Below, in pieces: positions 6,078-16,518 of a DNA stretch of 42,665 nucleotides. The DNA is taken from assembly GCA_947311255.1 (NCBI GenBank), contig CAMZKL010000035.1, positions 1-42,665 of the forward strand, written 5' to 3'. The translations under genes were made by a program, and so were the position numbers. The DNA comes from an uncultured Chlorobiota bacterium (GTDB lineage Bacteria > Bacteroidota > Bacteroidia > Bacteroidales > JAADGE01). Numbering within the stretch: position 1 is the stretch's first letter; every line of letters begins with the position of its first letter. The notes beneath the pieces were generated by a model. That model did not search any database. It saw only the letters and a program-made list of their open reading frames with translations, and was not told the DNA's origin.

Positions 6078-8327
6078 ATGAAAAATACAGATTCAAGAAG
6101 CCACTTACAAGGCAAATCAATATATTTAGATGATATACCAGAATTACAAGGAACATTATATGGTTTAGTCTTTGATTCTCCGGTTGCACATGCAAAAAAT
6201 ATTAAGCTTGACTATTCAGAAGCTGAAAAATTAGATGGTGTAATAAAAATATTAACATATAAAGATATTCCCGGTGAAAATCAAATAGGAGCAATTATAC
6301 CAGATGAAGAATTATTTGCCGAAAATGAAGTTCATTTTATTGGACAGCCAATAGCATTAATAGTTGCAGAAACTGAAAGAATTGCAAGAGATGCTAAAAA
6401 GCTTATTAAATTTGAAGCAGAGGAACTTCCTGCCATAACAGATACAAAAATTGCAAAAGAAAGAGGACATTTTATTGCTCCGCCAAGAACATTTAAAATT
6501 GGCGATTTAGAAGAAGGAAGAAAAAAATCGAAATACATTATAAAAGGAACTTCTGAAACAGGAGGTCAAGAACATCTTTATTTAGAAACCCAAGGAGCTT
6601 ATGCAGTTCCAAAAGAAAATGAAAGTATTACATTGTATTCTTCGACTCAAGGAGCAAATTCTGTTCAAAAAATAACTTCTGAAATTTTAGATATTTCAAT
6701 GAACAAAATTGAAGTTGATGTAAACAGACTTGGCGGAGGTTTTGGCGGAAAGGAAGACCAAGCAACTCCATGGGCTGCAATGGTTTCACTTGCTGCATTT
6801 ATTTTAAAAAAACCTGTAAAAATGGTACTTGCCAGGCATGATGATATGCGAATGACAGGAAAACGACATCCCTACACAGCTGAATATACTTTGGGCTTAT
6901 CTGAAGATTTAAAAATTCAGTTTTACGATGTTGAGTTTATTCAAGATGGGGGAGCATCTGCCGATTTGTCTCCTGCAATTACTGAAAGAACTCTATTTCA
7001 TGCAACAGGAACTTATTTTATTCCGAATACTGAAATAACAGTTTTTAGTTGTAAAACAAACACGCTCCCAAATACTGCATTTAGAGGTTTTGGTGGTCCT
7101 CAAGCATTCTTTGCAATTGATGCAGCAATGCAACAAGCTGCTGATGAGATTGGTGTAGATGTTAGAAAACTTCAATTTAAAAATTTAATTAAAGAAAATA
7201 ATGAGTTTCCTTACGGACAAATTGCAACTCAAGTAGAAGCAACAAAATGTTGGGAAGCTGCAGATAAATTATTCTCAATAGAAAAACAATATAAAGAAGT
7301 TAAGGATTTTAATACTAAAAATACGAAGTTCAAAAAAGGAATTTCAATTACACCTCTGTGTTTTGGTATTTCATTTACCAACACAATGATGAATCATGCT
7401 CGTGCTTTGGTACATATTTATCAAGATGGAAGTGTAGGCATAAGCACAGGTGCTGTTGAAATGGGGCAAGGAGTAAATACAAAAATGAAACAAGTTGCAA
7501 CACATGTTTTTGGTATTTCAATTGACAAAATTAAACTTGAAACTACAAATACAACAAGAGTTGCAAATGCATCACCAACTGCTGCAAGTTCTGGTGCTGA
7601 CCTTAACGGGAAGGCTGTGGAAATTGCTTGTAATGAACTACTTGCAAGATTGAAAAATACTGCTGCTGAAATTATAGACACCAATTCTAACAAAATTGAA
7701 ATTAAAGATGAATTTGTTTTTAATAATGGTAAGAAAACAGATTTAAGCTGGAATAAACTTGTTGAAGCAGCTTTTGTAAATCGAGTTAAACTTTCTGAAA
7801 AAGGACATTATGTAACTCCTGAAATTCGTTTTGACAAATCAATTGAGAAAGGACATCCTTTTGCTTACCATGTTTATGGCACAGCAATAACAACCGCAAT
7901 AGTCGATACAATGCGAGGAACTTACGACATTGAATCGGTTGATATTGTACACGACTTTGGAAAAAGTATGAATTTATTTCTTGACAAAGGGCAAATTGAA
8001 GGTGCATTAATTCAAGGAATTGGTTGGGTAACTATGGAGGAAATTAGATTTGATGAAAAAGGAAGATTACTTTCAAATTCGCTTTCATCATATAAAGTTC
8101 CTGATATTAATTCTGTGCCAAAATCGGTAAAAGTTGAAGCATTAGAAACAGAAGGACACAAACATGCTATTTTAAAATCGAAAGCAGTAGGCGAACCTCC
8201 ATTTATTTATGGACAAGGTGCTTACTTTGCAATTCAAGATGCGATTAAAGCTTTTAACCCAAATTACAAATCAGACTATATTGCTCCTATGACTCATGAA
8301 AAAGTTTTGATGGGACTTTATCAATAA
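6078..8327 (+). CDS. Xanthine dehydrogenase family molybdopterin-binding subunit (orphan)
   Basis: 749 residues, the usual length for a separate large subunit of the xanthine oxidase family. The N-terminal aldehyde-oxidase/xanthine-dehydrogenase a/b-hammerhead domain covers about residues 8-120, followed by molybdenum-cofactor-binding domains. Visible motifs: GGGFGGKEDQ near 219-228, RGFGG near 335, GAVEMGQGVNTKMKQ in the middle, and the essential C-terminal GEPP with catalytic Glu at about residue 706. Such subunits hydroxylate purines, aldehydes or N-heterocycles; the substrate is not predictable here. Family members normally work with a 2Fe-2S and an FAD subunit, but neither is encoded on either side. 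The neighbours are a divergent TonB receptor and a repeat element. Partners may be elsewhere, or this is a remnant or standalone version. Confidence 0.9.
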   Translation: MKNTDSRSHLQGKSIYLDDIPELQGTLYGLVFDSPVAHAKNIKLDYSEAEKLDGVIKILTYKDIPGENQIGAIIPDEELFAENEVHFIGQPIALIVAETERIARDAKKLIKFEAEELPAITDTKIAKERGHFIAPPRTFKIGDLEEGRKKSKYIIKGTSETGGQEHLYLETQGAYAVPKENESITLYSSTQGANSVQKITSEILDISMNKIEVDVNRLGGGFGGKEDQATPWAAMVSLAAFILKKPVKMVLARHDDMRMTGKRHPYTAEYTLGLSEDLKIQFYDVEFIQDGGASADLSPAITERTLFHATGTYFIPNTEITVFSCKTNTLPNTAFRGFGGPQAFFAIDAAMQQAADEIGVDVRKLQFKNLIKENNEFPYGQIATQVEATKCWEAADKLFSIEKQYKEVKDFNTKNTKFKKGISITPLCFGISFTNTMMNHARALVHIYQDGSVGISTGAVEMGQGVNTKMKQVATHVFGISIDKIKLETTNTTRVANASPTAASSGADLNGKAVEIACNELLARLKNTAAEIIDTNSNKIEIKDEFVFNNGKKTDLSWNKLVEAAFVNRVKLSEKGHYVTPEIRFDKSIEKGHPFAYHVYGTAITTAIVDTMRGTYDIESVDIVHDFGKSMNLFLDKGQIEGALIQGIGWVTMEEIRFDEKGRLLSNSLSSYKVPDINSVPKSVKVEALETEGHKHAILKSKAVGEPPFIYGQGAYFAIQDAIKAFNPNYKSDYIAPMTHEKVLMGLYQ

Positions 8328-8881
8328 TGAGTGCATTATAAAAAAGTGAAAATTACGATTATAAACCATGCGAGATTAGGATAATTAACTTATTATTAAT
8401 GGCTAAACTAAAATTATATTTTTTTTTGCATATTAAGACAATTTAAGCTAAAAAAAATCCTAACAGGATTTAACAATAATAATCAGAGGTGGAACCTGTG
8501 AAAAAATAGACAATAGACAAAACCAAGCCTAAAAGACTTGAACAAAAGTAATATACGCAAATAGTTCAACACTTTCAGTGTTGTTGTGTATTATTAGGAC
8601 TTTGTGCCACAGGTTGATACCTGCGTTTATTATTGTTGACCCGCTTTGCGGTTTGTTCCTGCAATATCCTAACTTAAAATGTCTTAATATGCAAATAAAT
8701 TTTTATAAACTTAACCTCGCAGAATCTTTTTATACAGAAATTAAAAATATGGCTTGGATAAGTTTTGCTAAAGAACAAAAATCAATAACTTGCTAATTGT
8801 AAGTGTATTGCAAAAAATAATTTTAACTATCTATCCTTCCAAACACTTATAAGAATAGCTAGCAATTACAATAAAATATAA
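8328..8881. other. Intergenic region of about 550 bases without a gene; holds a palindromic element
   Basis: No credible coding sequence on either strand; a 72-codon frame at 8578-8796 lies mostly inside the repeat element and looks like none of the known families. The region holds a MITE-like inverted-repeat element (8425-8695). Just before the DUF5916 gene there is a weak imperfect stem between TTGCTAATTGTAAGTGT (about 8790-8806) and a related reverse complement near 8849-8872. Confidence 0.6.
8425..8695. mobile_element. MITE-like element with ~23-bp terminal inverted repeats and a palindromic body
   Basis: Terminal inverted repeats: left 8425-8447 (begins TTTGCATATTAAGACA) and right 8673-8695, matching at 22 of 23 positions. 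Further inside, AACAATAATAA and AACCTGTG recur in both arms as reverse complements (left about 8472-8500, right about 8604-8635). The centre has a perfect hairpin CAACACT-TTC-AGTGTTG. The right arm carries GTGCCAC and GATACCTGC (8604-8624), shared with the element at 11103-11324. No transposase gene. Length about 271 bases fits a non-autonomous element or a structured-RNA repeat; no target-site duplication was established. Confidence 0.6.
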
Positions 8882-11035
8882 ATGAAAAAACAACTTTTAT
8901 TATTAAGCATTTTGTACTTGCAAGTACTTTTTGGCTTTGCTCAACATTCACATCCTGACACCATCTTTGCAAAACGAATTAATAAGAAAATAAAACTTGA
9001 TGGTATTTTAAGTGAGAAAGTATGGGAAACTACAAGTAAGATTTCCAACTTCACACAAAGAGAACTTAATTTTGGGAAAAATGTTTCTGAAAAAACAGAA
9101 GTTGCATTAGTTTATACAAAAGATGCAATATATTTTGGTATTTGGTGTTATCAAAATCCTAAAACAATTGTTGCAAAAAACATGTCCGTTGATGCAGATT
9201 TACGAAATGATGATAATTTTAAGATAGTAATTAGTCCTTTTAATGATAATAGAGGTGGCTACTTTTTTGCGATAAACCCTAACGGTGCAAGGACTGATAT
9301 TTTAATTGCCGGAAATGAAGATGGAAATGCAGACTGGAATGGTGTTTGGGATGTAAAAACCTCAATTACAAATGAAGGATGGTTTGCCGAAATTGAAATT
9401 CCTTTTAGCACATTACAATTTAAAACAGACAATAATTATAATTGGGGAATTAATTTTGAAAGAGGCATTGTGTTAAAACAAGAAGAAGCAAGTTGGCAAG
9501 GTTGGACAAGAGATAACTCAATTTTTGCAGTAATTAATGCAGGAAAAATTTCAGGTTTAGAAGATATTAATTATACAAAAAGGTTTGAATTTAAGCCTTA
9601 TTCTCTCACTGGAATTCAATACAATAGAAATAATGCAAATAACTATCCTTTAAAAATAGGTGGTGATTTAAATGTAAACTTAAGCCCTTCCTTAAAACTA
9701 AATCTTACAAGTTTTACTGATTTTGCACAAGTTGAATCTGACAGAATCCCCGTAAATCTTTCACGTTTTAGTGTTTACTATCCTGAAAAAAGAGCTTTCT
9801 TTTTAGAAGGTTCTGACCAATTTAATTTTTATCTTGGCGACAGAAATTCAGTTTTTTATACTCGAAAACTTGGTTCTGAAAATGGGCAAACAGTCAATAT
9901 TATAGGGGCGGTACGCTTGTTTGGCAAAATTAAAAAACATAATATTGGCATTTTAAATTTAGAAGAAAATAAAATTGATAGTACATCTGCAACAAACAAT
10001 ACAGTTTTAAGGTATAAATATGATATTGGTGAGCAATCATACATTGGTGGAATTTTTACGAATAAAATTAACAATACAGAATCAAACCAGGTTTTAGGTA
10101 TAGATGCTTCCTTTCAAACTTCAAAATTTTTAAAAAATAAAAACTTAACTGTTTCAGGAAGTCTTGCTATAAGCGGAGACGATTTTAATGCATCGGATAA
10201 TGGTTTAACTTACAGACTTTTTTCTGATTATCCTAATGATTTGATTGACAACTACATGAGTGTATCAACAATGCAAAATGGATTTAATCCTGAACTTGGG
10301 TATTTACGAAGAAGTAATTACCGTTCATACAGTTGGTATTTCAAATTAACTCCTCGTATTTTTACAAATTATGGAGTAAAAAAGATGATTTTTAAACCAT
10401 GGGGAACAACAATTTATCAAACTCTTAACACAAGCGAACTTGAAAGTTTTTCAAATGAAACTCGCCCTTTAGGAGCAATTTTTAAATCGGGAGAAAAATT
10501 TGAAATTAACTTTATACAACTTTTTGACCGATTAGATGATAATTTTGAATTAACAGATAATGCAATTATTCCACAAGGGAAATATTGGATGTTTAGAAAC
10601 GAACTTCAATTTGAAACAAACCAAGCAAGAAAGCTTTGGCTTAGTTTGTTTTATAACTGGGGAGGATTTTATACCGGAAAAATTAAAACTTTTGAAAGTG
10701 AAATAGGCTTAAACATTAATAAACATTTCAACATAAATGCAAACTACACTTTAAACAAAGTTGTTTTGCCCGGAAATACAATATTTACAAATGAATTAGC
10801 AACATATTTTAATTATGCTTTTACTACAAAATTAGACATTTCTTTTTTTGGACAATGGAATAGTTTAGATAATGTTTTACTTTTTAATTTTAGGCTTCAT
10901 TGGTTACCAAAAATTGGTTCTGATATTTATTTGGTTTATAACACGAACTACGACGAACCTATAAAACAAGTTGAAATTTTGAAACCTGTAACAAGCACAG
11001 GAATTGTAAAATTAGTTTGGAGGTTTACTTTTTAA
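8882..11035 (+). CDS. DUF5916 outer-membrane protein with CBM9-like N-terminal domain
   Basis: 717 residues with a signal peptide (MKKQLLLLSILYLQVLFGFAQ). An N-terminal carbohydrate-binding family 9-like domain (about residues 30-225) has KIKLDGILSEKVWE, the NDDNFKIVISPF and FAINPNGARTD motifs and FAEIEIPFSTLQF. The rest is a DUF5916 beta-barrel-like region, including the conserved YYPEKRAFFLEGSDQFNF segment, and it ends in FTF, as expected for an outer-membrane strand. The function of DUF5916 is unknown. The protein is probably at the cell surface or in the outer membrane; sugar binding by the CBM9-like domain is a family-based guess. The gene stands alone, bracketed by two related palindromic elements. 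Confidence 0.88.
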   Translation: MKKQLLLLSILYLQVLFGFAQHSHPDTIFAKRINKKIKLDGILSEKVWETTSKISNFTQRELNFGKNVSEKTEVALVYTKDAIYFGIWCYQNPKTIVAKNMSVDADLRNDDNFKIVISPFNDNRGGYFFAINPNGARTDILIAGNEDGNADWNGVWDVKTSITNEGWFAEIEIPFSTLQFKTDNNYNWGINFERGIVLKQEEASWQGWTRDNSIFAVINAGKISGLEDINYTKRFEFKPYSLTGIQYNRNNANNYPLKIGGDLNVNLSPSLKLNLTSFTDFAQVESDRIPVNLSRFSVYYPEKRAFFLEGSDQFNFYLGDRNSVFYTRKLGSENGQTVNIIGAVRLFGKIKKHNIGILNLEENKIDSTSATNNTVLRYKYDIGEQSYIGGIFTNKINNTESNQVLGIDASFQTSKFLKNKNLTVSGSLAISGDDFNASDNGLTYRLFSDYPNDLIDNYMSVSTMQNGFNPELGYLRRSNYRSYSWYFKLTPRIFTNYGVKKMIFKPWGTTIYQTLNTSELESFSNETRPLGAIFKSGEKFEINFIQLFDRLDDNFELTDNAIIPQGKYWMFRNELQFETNQARKLWLSLFYNWGGFYTGKIKTFESEIGLNINKHFNINANYTLNKVVLPGNTIFTNELATYFNYAFTTKLDISFFGQWNSLDNVLLFNFRLHWLPKIGSDIYLVYNTNYDEPIKQVEILKPVTSTGIVKLVWRFTF

Positions 11036-11405
11036 GTTTTTTATTAAAATAGTTTGTTAAATTTTGCCAAAGATAGAGCTGCAAAAATGTAAGATGCTTA
11101 ATATTAGTACAATACGTAAGCGGCATAAACTACAGCAAAATTGTCATTAACTGGCACTTATAAAAATACACACAACTATTGTAAGTATAATGACAAATTT
11201 ATTTGTAACAAAAACATCGTGCCACCTTGCAAGGTGGCACGATACCTGCTAAAATCAACTATACAAATAAATATGTTTTATTACTTATTGGGAAGTTATA
11301 AAAATTAGAGCTTATTGTACTAATAACTTTAAAGAAAGCAATCACGCAATAACATGAAAAACAGACGGTTACCAAATATACTATTTCAAACTATCAAATA
11401 AACAT
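11036..11405. other. Intergenic region of about 370 bases without a gene; holds a palindromic element
   Basis: This lies between the DUF5916 gene (plus) and the PAS kinase gene (minus), which converge. I see no coding sequence. It contains the inverted-repeat element at 11103-11324, whose core is a perfect 28-bp palindrome. No T-rich intrinsic terminator is evident, so the palindrome might itself reduce read-through, but this is a guess. Confidence 0.55.
11103..11324. mobile_element. MITE-like palindromic element with perfect 28-bp central palindrome
   Basis: 12-bp terminal inverted repeats ATTAGTACAATA (11103-11114) and its complement (11313-11324). A second pair of matching segments, TTTATTTGTA, lies internally. 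The core at 11216-11243 is a perfect 28-bp palindrome (half-site ATCGTGCCACCTTG). GTGCCAC followed by GATACCTGC is shared with the element at 8425-8695, suggesting one repeat family. No coding capacity. Confidence 0.55.
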
Positions 11406-13328
11406 TTACAAAACAACGGGCAAAGTAAACATAAAATTACTCCCTTTACCAACAACACTTTCTACCCATATTTTGCCAGAATGTTTATCAACAAATTCTT
11501 TACAAATAATTAGGCCAAGCCCGGTTCCTGTTTCATCTTCAGTTCCATTGGTTGAAACATTTTCGGACATTGAAAATAATTTTTTAATATTTTTTGAAGA
11601 AATACCTACTCCACTGTCTTTTACTGTAATTTTTACAAATTCACTCTTTTCATCATTATTAAAAAAACTTGACATTAATGTAATTGAGCCACCTTTTTCT
11701 GTAAATTTTATTGCATTATTAATTAGATTTCTAAAAATTGTTAATACCATATTCTTATCAACATTTACATAAATATTTTTTAAAATATTATTTGAAAATT
11801 TAATGTTTTTATCTTTTAAAAAACGTTTTGTTAATTCTGCAACCTCCTCTGCTAATAGATATAAATTTTCATGTGTAGGACTAAAATCAATTACACCTTG
11901 CTGCGACCTTGACCAAAGAAGTAAATTATCAAGTAATTTATACGCATTTTGAGCACTTTCTTTTATAATATTAATAAATTCTTTTTGTTGTGATACATCA
12001 AATTTATCGTAGCTATCGCTCAGCAATTCTGAAAAACCAATAATTGCATTAAACGGGCTTCTTAAATCATGTGCTATAATTGAAAAAAACTTATCTTTTG
12101 TTTTGTTCGTTTCACGAAGTTGAGTTTCACTATTTATAAGTGCTTGTTCTGCTTCTTTTCGGTCAGAAATATCTCGAACAATACCTTCCACTCCAGCATA
12201 ATTACCTTTTTTATCTGTTAACAAATTTGCAGATGTTTCTACATACATTTCTTTCCCATCTTTTTTTAGTAGTTTCGTTCTAAAACTTTTAACTTTCCCA
12301 TTTTTTAGTAAAATATTTAAAAATTCTTTTCTTGTTTTGGGATCAGGGTATAATATTTCTACATTACCTCCAATAACTTCGTCCATATCGGAATAACCAA
12401 ACATTCTCATACAGGACGGACTAGCTAATGTAACAATTCCATTAGCATCTGCTCTGTAATACGAATCTGTTAAGTTATCTATTATTCTTTTATAATTTGT
12501 TTCACTCTCTATAAGAGCCATTTCTACTTTAACACGTTCAGTAACGTCACGATAATTAATAACAACCCCCTTAACTATTGGAGAATTTAACATATTTTTT
12601 CCTGTTCCTTCAAGCTGACGTAATGACCCATCTTTATGATAGGCTCTAAAAAAAATATCATAAGCGATATTTGGTTTTTCAAAAGAAGCTTTTAACTGAT
12701 TTTTAAATCTTTCTATATCCTCTACATAAATTAAGTCAAAAATATTTTTATTTAACATTTCCTTAACAGTATATCCCATTACTTGCTTATAGGAGGCACT
12801 TCGGAATAAAGAAGTCCCTTTTCCATCAATAATAGAGATAACATCAGTACTGTTTTCCATTAAGGTTTTATAATATTCTTCGCTATTTTTTAATTCTTGC
12901 TCAGCTTTTATACGATTTGTTATATCAAGTACAGTAGCTACAATAATAATTTTATCGTTTTCATTATAAAACGATGTGTAAACCTCTACGTCTAAAACTT
13001 CCCCACTTGCTATTCTATGTTTATGCCTTTTTAAAATTGGTTCATTTCTTAGAACTTTCTTCATTAATTTTGCAATTTCATTTTCTGGCAAAATATTTAA
13101 ATCATTTATTTTTTTTTGCAATAATTCTGTTTCTGAATAACCATAAAAATTAATAGCTGCCTCATTTACTTTTATAATTTTTTGGCTTACAGAACAAATT
13201 TGCAGCATTACAGCCTTACTGTTTTCAAAAAAAGTTGTAAACTTACAAATGCGTTTTTCGTCCTCTAAGCTTTGCTTTAGACTTTGTATTTCATTTTCTA
13301 ATTCTTGATACGTTGGCTTGGTACCCAT
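11406..13328 (-). CDS. Cytoplasmic sensor histidine kinase with three PAS domains
   Basis: 640 residues with no signal peptide or membrane segment. A short N-terminal coiled coil (about 7-25) is followed by three PAS domains (about 30-142, 150-268 and 275-393; each ends with a DITNR/DVTER/DISDR-type motif). Then comes a HisKA dimerisation domain with the phospho-acceptor His420 in FFSIIAHDLRSPFNAIIGF and a HATPase domain with N-box NLINNAIKF and G-boxes DSGVGIS and GTGLGLIICKEF. It autophosphorylates in response to an unknown intracellular signal. No response regulator is adjacent, so its partner is elsewhere. The phospho-acceptor and ATP-binding motifs are present, so it is probably active. 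Confidence 0.92.
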   Translation of the reverse strand: MGTKPTYQELENEIQSLKQSLEDEKRICKFTTFFENSKAVMLQICSVSQKIIKVNEAAINFYGYSETELLQKKINDLNILPENEIAKLMKKVLRNEPILKRHKHRIASGEVLDVEVYTSFYNENDKIIIVATVLDITNRIKAEQELKNSEEYYKTLMENSTDVISIIDGKGTSLFRSASYKQVMGYTVKEMLNKNIFDLIYVEDIERFKNQLKASFEKPNIAYDIFFRAYHKDGSLRQLEGTGKNMLNSPIVKGVVINYRDVTERVKVEMALIESETNYKRIIDNLTDSYYRADANGIVTLASPSCMRMFGYSDMDEVIGGNVEILYPDPKTRKEFLNILLKNGKVKSFRTKLLKKDGKEMYVETSANLLTDKKGNYAGVEGIVRDISDRKEAEQALINSETQLRETNKTKDKFFSIIAHDLRSPFNAIIGFSELLSDSYDKFDVSQQKEFINIIKESAQNAYKLLDNLLLWSRSQQGVIDFSPTHENLYLLAEEVAELTKRFLKDKNIKFSNNILKNIYVNVDKNMVLTIFRNLINNAIKFTEKGGSITLMSSFFNNDEKSEFVKITVKDSGVGISSKNIKKLFSMSENVSTNGTEDETGTGLGLIICKEFVDKHSGKIWVESVVGKGSNFMFTLPVVL

Positions 13329-13481
13329 ATTATATAAGTTAGATAAGAGTTATATTTCTAAATTAACAAAACCTAAAAAATAGCATTGGTTTTATTATTT
13401 CTTTGCGAAATATACTAAATTATAACATCATTTTCAAAAAAAAAGAAGATTATATTTTTCTGAACTTAAGTATGCAAAATA

Positions 13482-16298
13482 TTACAATTTATCTTTAAGA
13501 TATACAGCAGTATAAGATTTTTTACATTTAACTAAATTATTTGGACGACCTTGAAATAAAATTTCGCCACCTTTATCGCCACCTTTAGGGCCAATATCAA
13601 TAATATAATCTGCTGTTTTTATAACTTCTAAATTATGTTCAATTATAACAATTGTATGCCCTCGGTCGAGTAAAGCATTAAAACTTTGCAAAAGTTTATT
13701 TATGTCGTGAAAATGGAGTCCGGTTGTTGGTTCATCAAAAATAAACATTGTTTTCTTTAAAGATTTTTCTTTGCTTAAAAAAGATGCAAGTTTAACTCGT
13801 TGACTTTCGCCACCACTCAATGTATTTGAAGATTGCCCTAATTTAACATAGCCTAAACCAACATCAACAAGTGGCTTTATCAGTTGTGCAATTTTGCTTG
13901 TTTCTTTTTTTTCTGAAAAGAATTCAAATGCCTCATCAACAGTAAGTTCCAAAATGTCAAAAATGTTTTTGTTGTTATATTTCACATCTAAAATATCATC
14001 TTTAAAACGTTTGCCTTTGCACTCATCGCAAACCAAATGAACATCAGCCATAAATTGCATTTCAACTGTAATTTCACCTTCGCCTTTGCAATTTTCACAT
14101 CTTCCGCCATCAATATTAAATGAAAAATGCCCGGCTTTGTAGCCATTTATTTTTGAAAGTTGTTGCACAGCAAAAAGTTTCCTTATCTCATCAAATGCTT
14201 TAAGATAAGTTACAGGATTTGAACGCGAAGATTTACCAATAGGATTCTGGTCAACAAAAATTATTTCTTTTATTTGCTTAATATCTCCTGTAATTTCAGA
14301 AAAACTGCCTGGTTTTTTGCCAAAATCATTAACAATTCTGCTAAGTGCAGGGTATAAAATATCACGCACAAGTGAGGACTTTCCAGAACCGCTTACACCC
14401 GTTACAACAGTCATTGCATTTAAAGGAAATTTTGCATCAATATTTTTAAGGTTATTATGCGTTGCTCCTTTTATTTCAATAAAATATTTTAAACTTCTTC
14501 TTTTTTCAGGAATAGAAATTTCAATTTTTCCATTAAGATAATCTGCTGTTAATGAGTTTATTACATTGCTATCTTTCATTAAATGCTTGTAAGTTCCTTG
14601 GTAAACAAGTTCGCCTCCATGAGTTCCTGCCAAAGGTCCTATGTCAATAATTACGTCCGACGCTTTTATTATATCTTCATCGTGTTCAACCACAATTACG
14701 GTATTTCCGATGTCTCTAAGTTGCTTTAAAACTTTAATGAGCAAATCTGTATCCTTAGGGTGCAAACCAATGCTGGGTTCATCAAGAATGTACAAAGAAC
14801 CAACCAAACTGCTTCCCAAAGAACTTGCCAAATTTATCCTTTGCGATTCGCCGCCCGAAAGTGTTGATGAAAGCCTATTCATTGTTAAATATGAAAGACC
14901 AACATCCGATAAATATTGTAATCTGTTTCTTATTTCGGTAAGAAGTCTTTCTCCTGCATCTTTTTGGGATTTTGTTAAACTTATATTTTTGAAAAATGTA
15001 ATTAGCTCATTTATAGGAAGATTTACTAAGTTGTGAATAGATTTGCCTCCAACTTTAATATAACTTGCTTCTTTTTTAAGGCGTGTTCCTTTGCATTCGT
15101 AACAAACGGTTTTTCCTCTGTATCGAGAAAGCATAACTCGGTATTGAATTTTCCGGCTCTTTTTTTCAATCATTTTAAAGAAGGCAAAAAGTCCTTTAAA
15201 TTTTCCTTTTCCATACCACAAAATATCTTTTTCTTCTTGCGAAAGCAAATAATATGAACGATGTATCGGAAAATCAAATTCAGAAACTTCTTTTATAAAT
15301 TCATCTTTATACCAACTCATTTTTTCGCCACGCCAGCATGCAACAGCTTCTTCATAAATTGAAAGATTTTTATTGGGAATAACCAAATCTTCATCAATTC
15401 CCATAGTTTTTCCAAAGCCTTCGCAAACAGGGCAAGCTCCCAAAGGATTGTTAAAACTAAAAGTGTGAACCGTAGGAATTTCAAATTTAATACCGTCAGC
15501 TTCAAATTTATTAGAAAAAACTTCCTTAATTATTTTGTCATTTTCAAAAACTTTCACAACACAAACACCTTTACCTTCAAAAAATGCAGTTTGCACAGAA
15601 TCGCCCATTCTGCTTTGTGTGTCTTCATCACTTGAAATTGAGATACGGTCGATTACAATATTTGCAACTTTGGGCTTAGTAAGTTTTTTTTCGGCAATAA
15701 GTTCATTAATTTTTAAAATTTCATTGTCAAATTCAACTCGTGCAAATCCCTGTTTAAGAAGTACTTCCAGATGTTGCTTACATGTTCTATCGATTCCTGT
15801 ATGCAAGGGTGCAAGTATTAATGCTTTTGTTGAATTAGGAAATTTAAGCAAAAAATTAAGAACATCGGTAACTGTATTTCTCCTAACTTTTTTTCCTGAA
15901 ACAGGTGAAAAGGTCTCCCCTACTCTAGCATAAAGTAATTTAAAATAGTCGTAAATTTCGGTTGAAGTTCCCACAGTTGAACGAGGATTGCGGGTGTTTA
16001 CTTTTTGCTCAACTGCAATTGCCGGCGGAATACCTTTTATGTAATCAACTTCGGGTTTATGAAGTCTTCCCAAAAACTGACGAGCATAAGAAGATAAACT
16101 TTCAACATACCGTCTTTGCCCTTCTGCATATAGTGTATCAAAAGCCAAAGAAGATTTTCCAGACCCCGAAAGCCCTGTAATTACAGTAAACTTATCTCGT
16201 TCGATAGTTAAACTTATGTTTTTAAGATTGTGAACTCTTACTCCTTTTAATTCAATATTTTCGGAGAATAAGTTATTATGTTCAGTTTTTTTTGGCAT
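13482..16298 (-). CDS. uvrA: Excinuclease ABC subunit A
   Basis: 938 residues, the normal UvrA length. Two ABC ATPase modules: Walker [10 protein letters not shown] at 42-50 and GVSGSGKSS in the second half; signature motifs [18 protein letters not shown] and [15 protein letters not shown]; Walker [16 protein letters not shown] and [15 protein letters not shown]. Zinc-binding Cys pairs are seen at [17 protein letters not shown], and CENCKGEGE ... CDECKGKRF. It recognises damaged DNA and loads UvrB in nucleotide excision repair. It stands alone, as uvrA often does. Full UvrB-binding and damage-binding regions are retained, so this is the housekeeping form rather than a short UvrA2. Confidence 0.97.
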   Translation of the reverse strand: MPKKTEHNNLFSENIELKGVRVHNLKNISLTIERDKFTVITGLSGSGKSSLAFDTLYAEGQRRYVESLSSYARQFLGRLHKPEVDYIKGIPPAIAVEQKVNTRNPRSTVGTSTEIYDYFKLLYARVGETFSPVSGKKVRRNTVTDVLNFLLKFPNSTKALILAPLHTGIDRTCKQHLEVLLKQGFARVEFDNEILKINELIAEKKLTKPKVANIVIDRISISSDEDTQSRMGDSVQTAFFEGKGVCVVKVFENDKIIKEVFSNKFEADGIKFEIPTVHTFSFNNPLGACPVCEGFGKTMGIDEDLVIPNKNLSIYEEAVACWRGEKMSWYKDEFIKEVSEFDFPIHRSYYLLSQEEKDILWYGKGKFKGLFAFFKMIEKKSRKIQYRVMLSRYRGKTVCYECKGTRLKKEASYIKVGGKSIHNLVNLPINELITFFKNISLTKSQKDAGERLLTEIRNRLQYLSDVGLSYLTMNRLSSTLSGGESQRINLASSLGSSLVGSLYILDEPSIGLHPKDTDLLIKVLKQLRDIGNTVIVVEHDEDIIKASDVIIDIGPLAGTHGGELVYQGTYKHLMKDSNVINSLTADYLNGKIEISIPEKRRSLKYFIEIKGATHNNLKNIDAKFPLNAMTVVTGVSGSGKSSLVRDILYPALSRIVNDFGKKPGSFSEITGDIKQIKEIIFVDQNPIGKSSRSNPVTYLKAFDEIRKLFAVQQLSKINGYKAGHFSFNIDGGRCENCKGEGEITVEMQFMADVHLVCDECKGKRFKDDILDVKYNNKNIFDILELTVDEAFEFFSEKKETSKIAQLIKPLVDVGLGYVKLGQSSNTLSGGESQRVKLASFLSKEKSLKKTMFIFDEPTTGLHFHDINKLLQSFNALLDRGHTIVIIEHNLEVIKTADYIIDIGPKGGDKGGEILFQGRPNNLVKCKKSYTAVYLKDKL

Positions 16299-16347
16299 AT
16301 TTTGTTGTAAATTTCGGCACAGATATTGCCATTATTCATTTCGATTG

Positions 16348-16355
16348 CAAAACTA
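16348..16355 (-). promoter_or_regulatory. -7 promoter element TAGTTTTG upstream of uvrA
   Basis: Exact TAnnTTTG match on the minus strand, 50 bases before the uvrA ATG. A TTTG lies upstream (complement of 16371-16374), but the spacing of 15 is shorter than usual. Confidence 0.4.
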
Positions 16356-16518
16356 GTTATTAAGTTTTATCAAAAAATATTTTTTTTTATCATTTTTTAT
16401 TTAATATTTGCATTATAGTTTTTTAACCTAAACTAATAAATAAATTTTAATTAACTTCAAAAACCCTCGTATATAGTTAGAACTTTACTCTTATTAATTT
16501 TTTATTGTCAAACAAAAT

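Noticed and set aside
8578-8796. A 72-codon plus-strand frame (starts MLLCIIRTLCHRLIP)
   Set aside because: It lies mostly within the inverted-repeat element, resembles the spurious frames such repeats give, and has no domain or good ribosome site.
15535-15933. A 132-codon plus-strand frame opposite uvrA
   Set aside because: Shadow of uvrA; no ribosome site, no recognisable domain.
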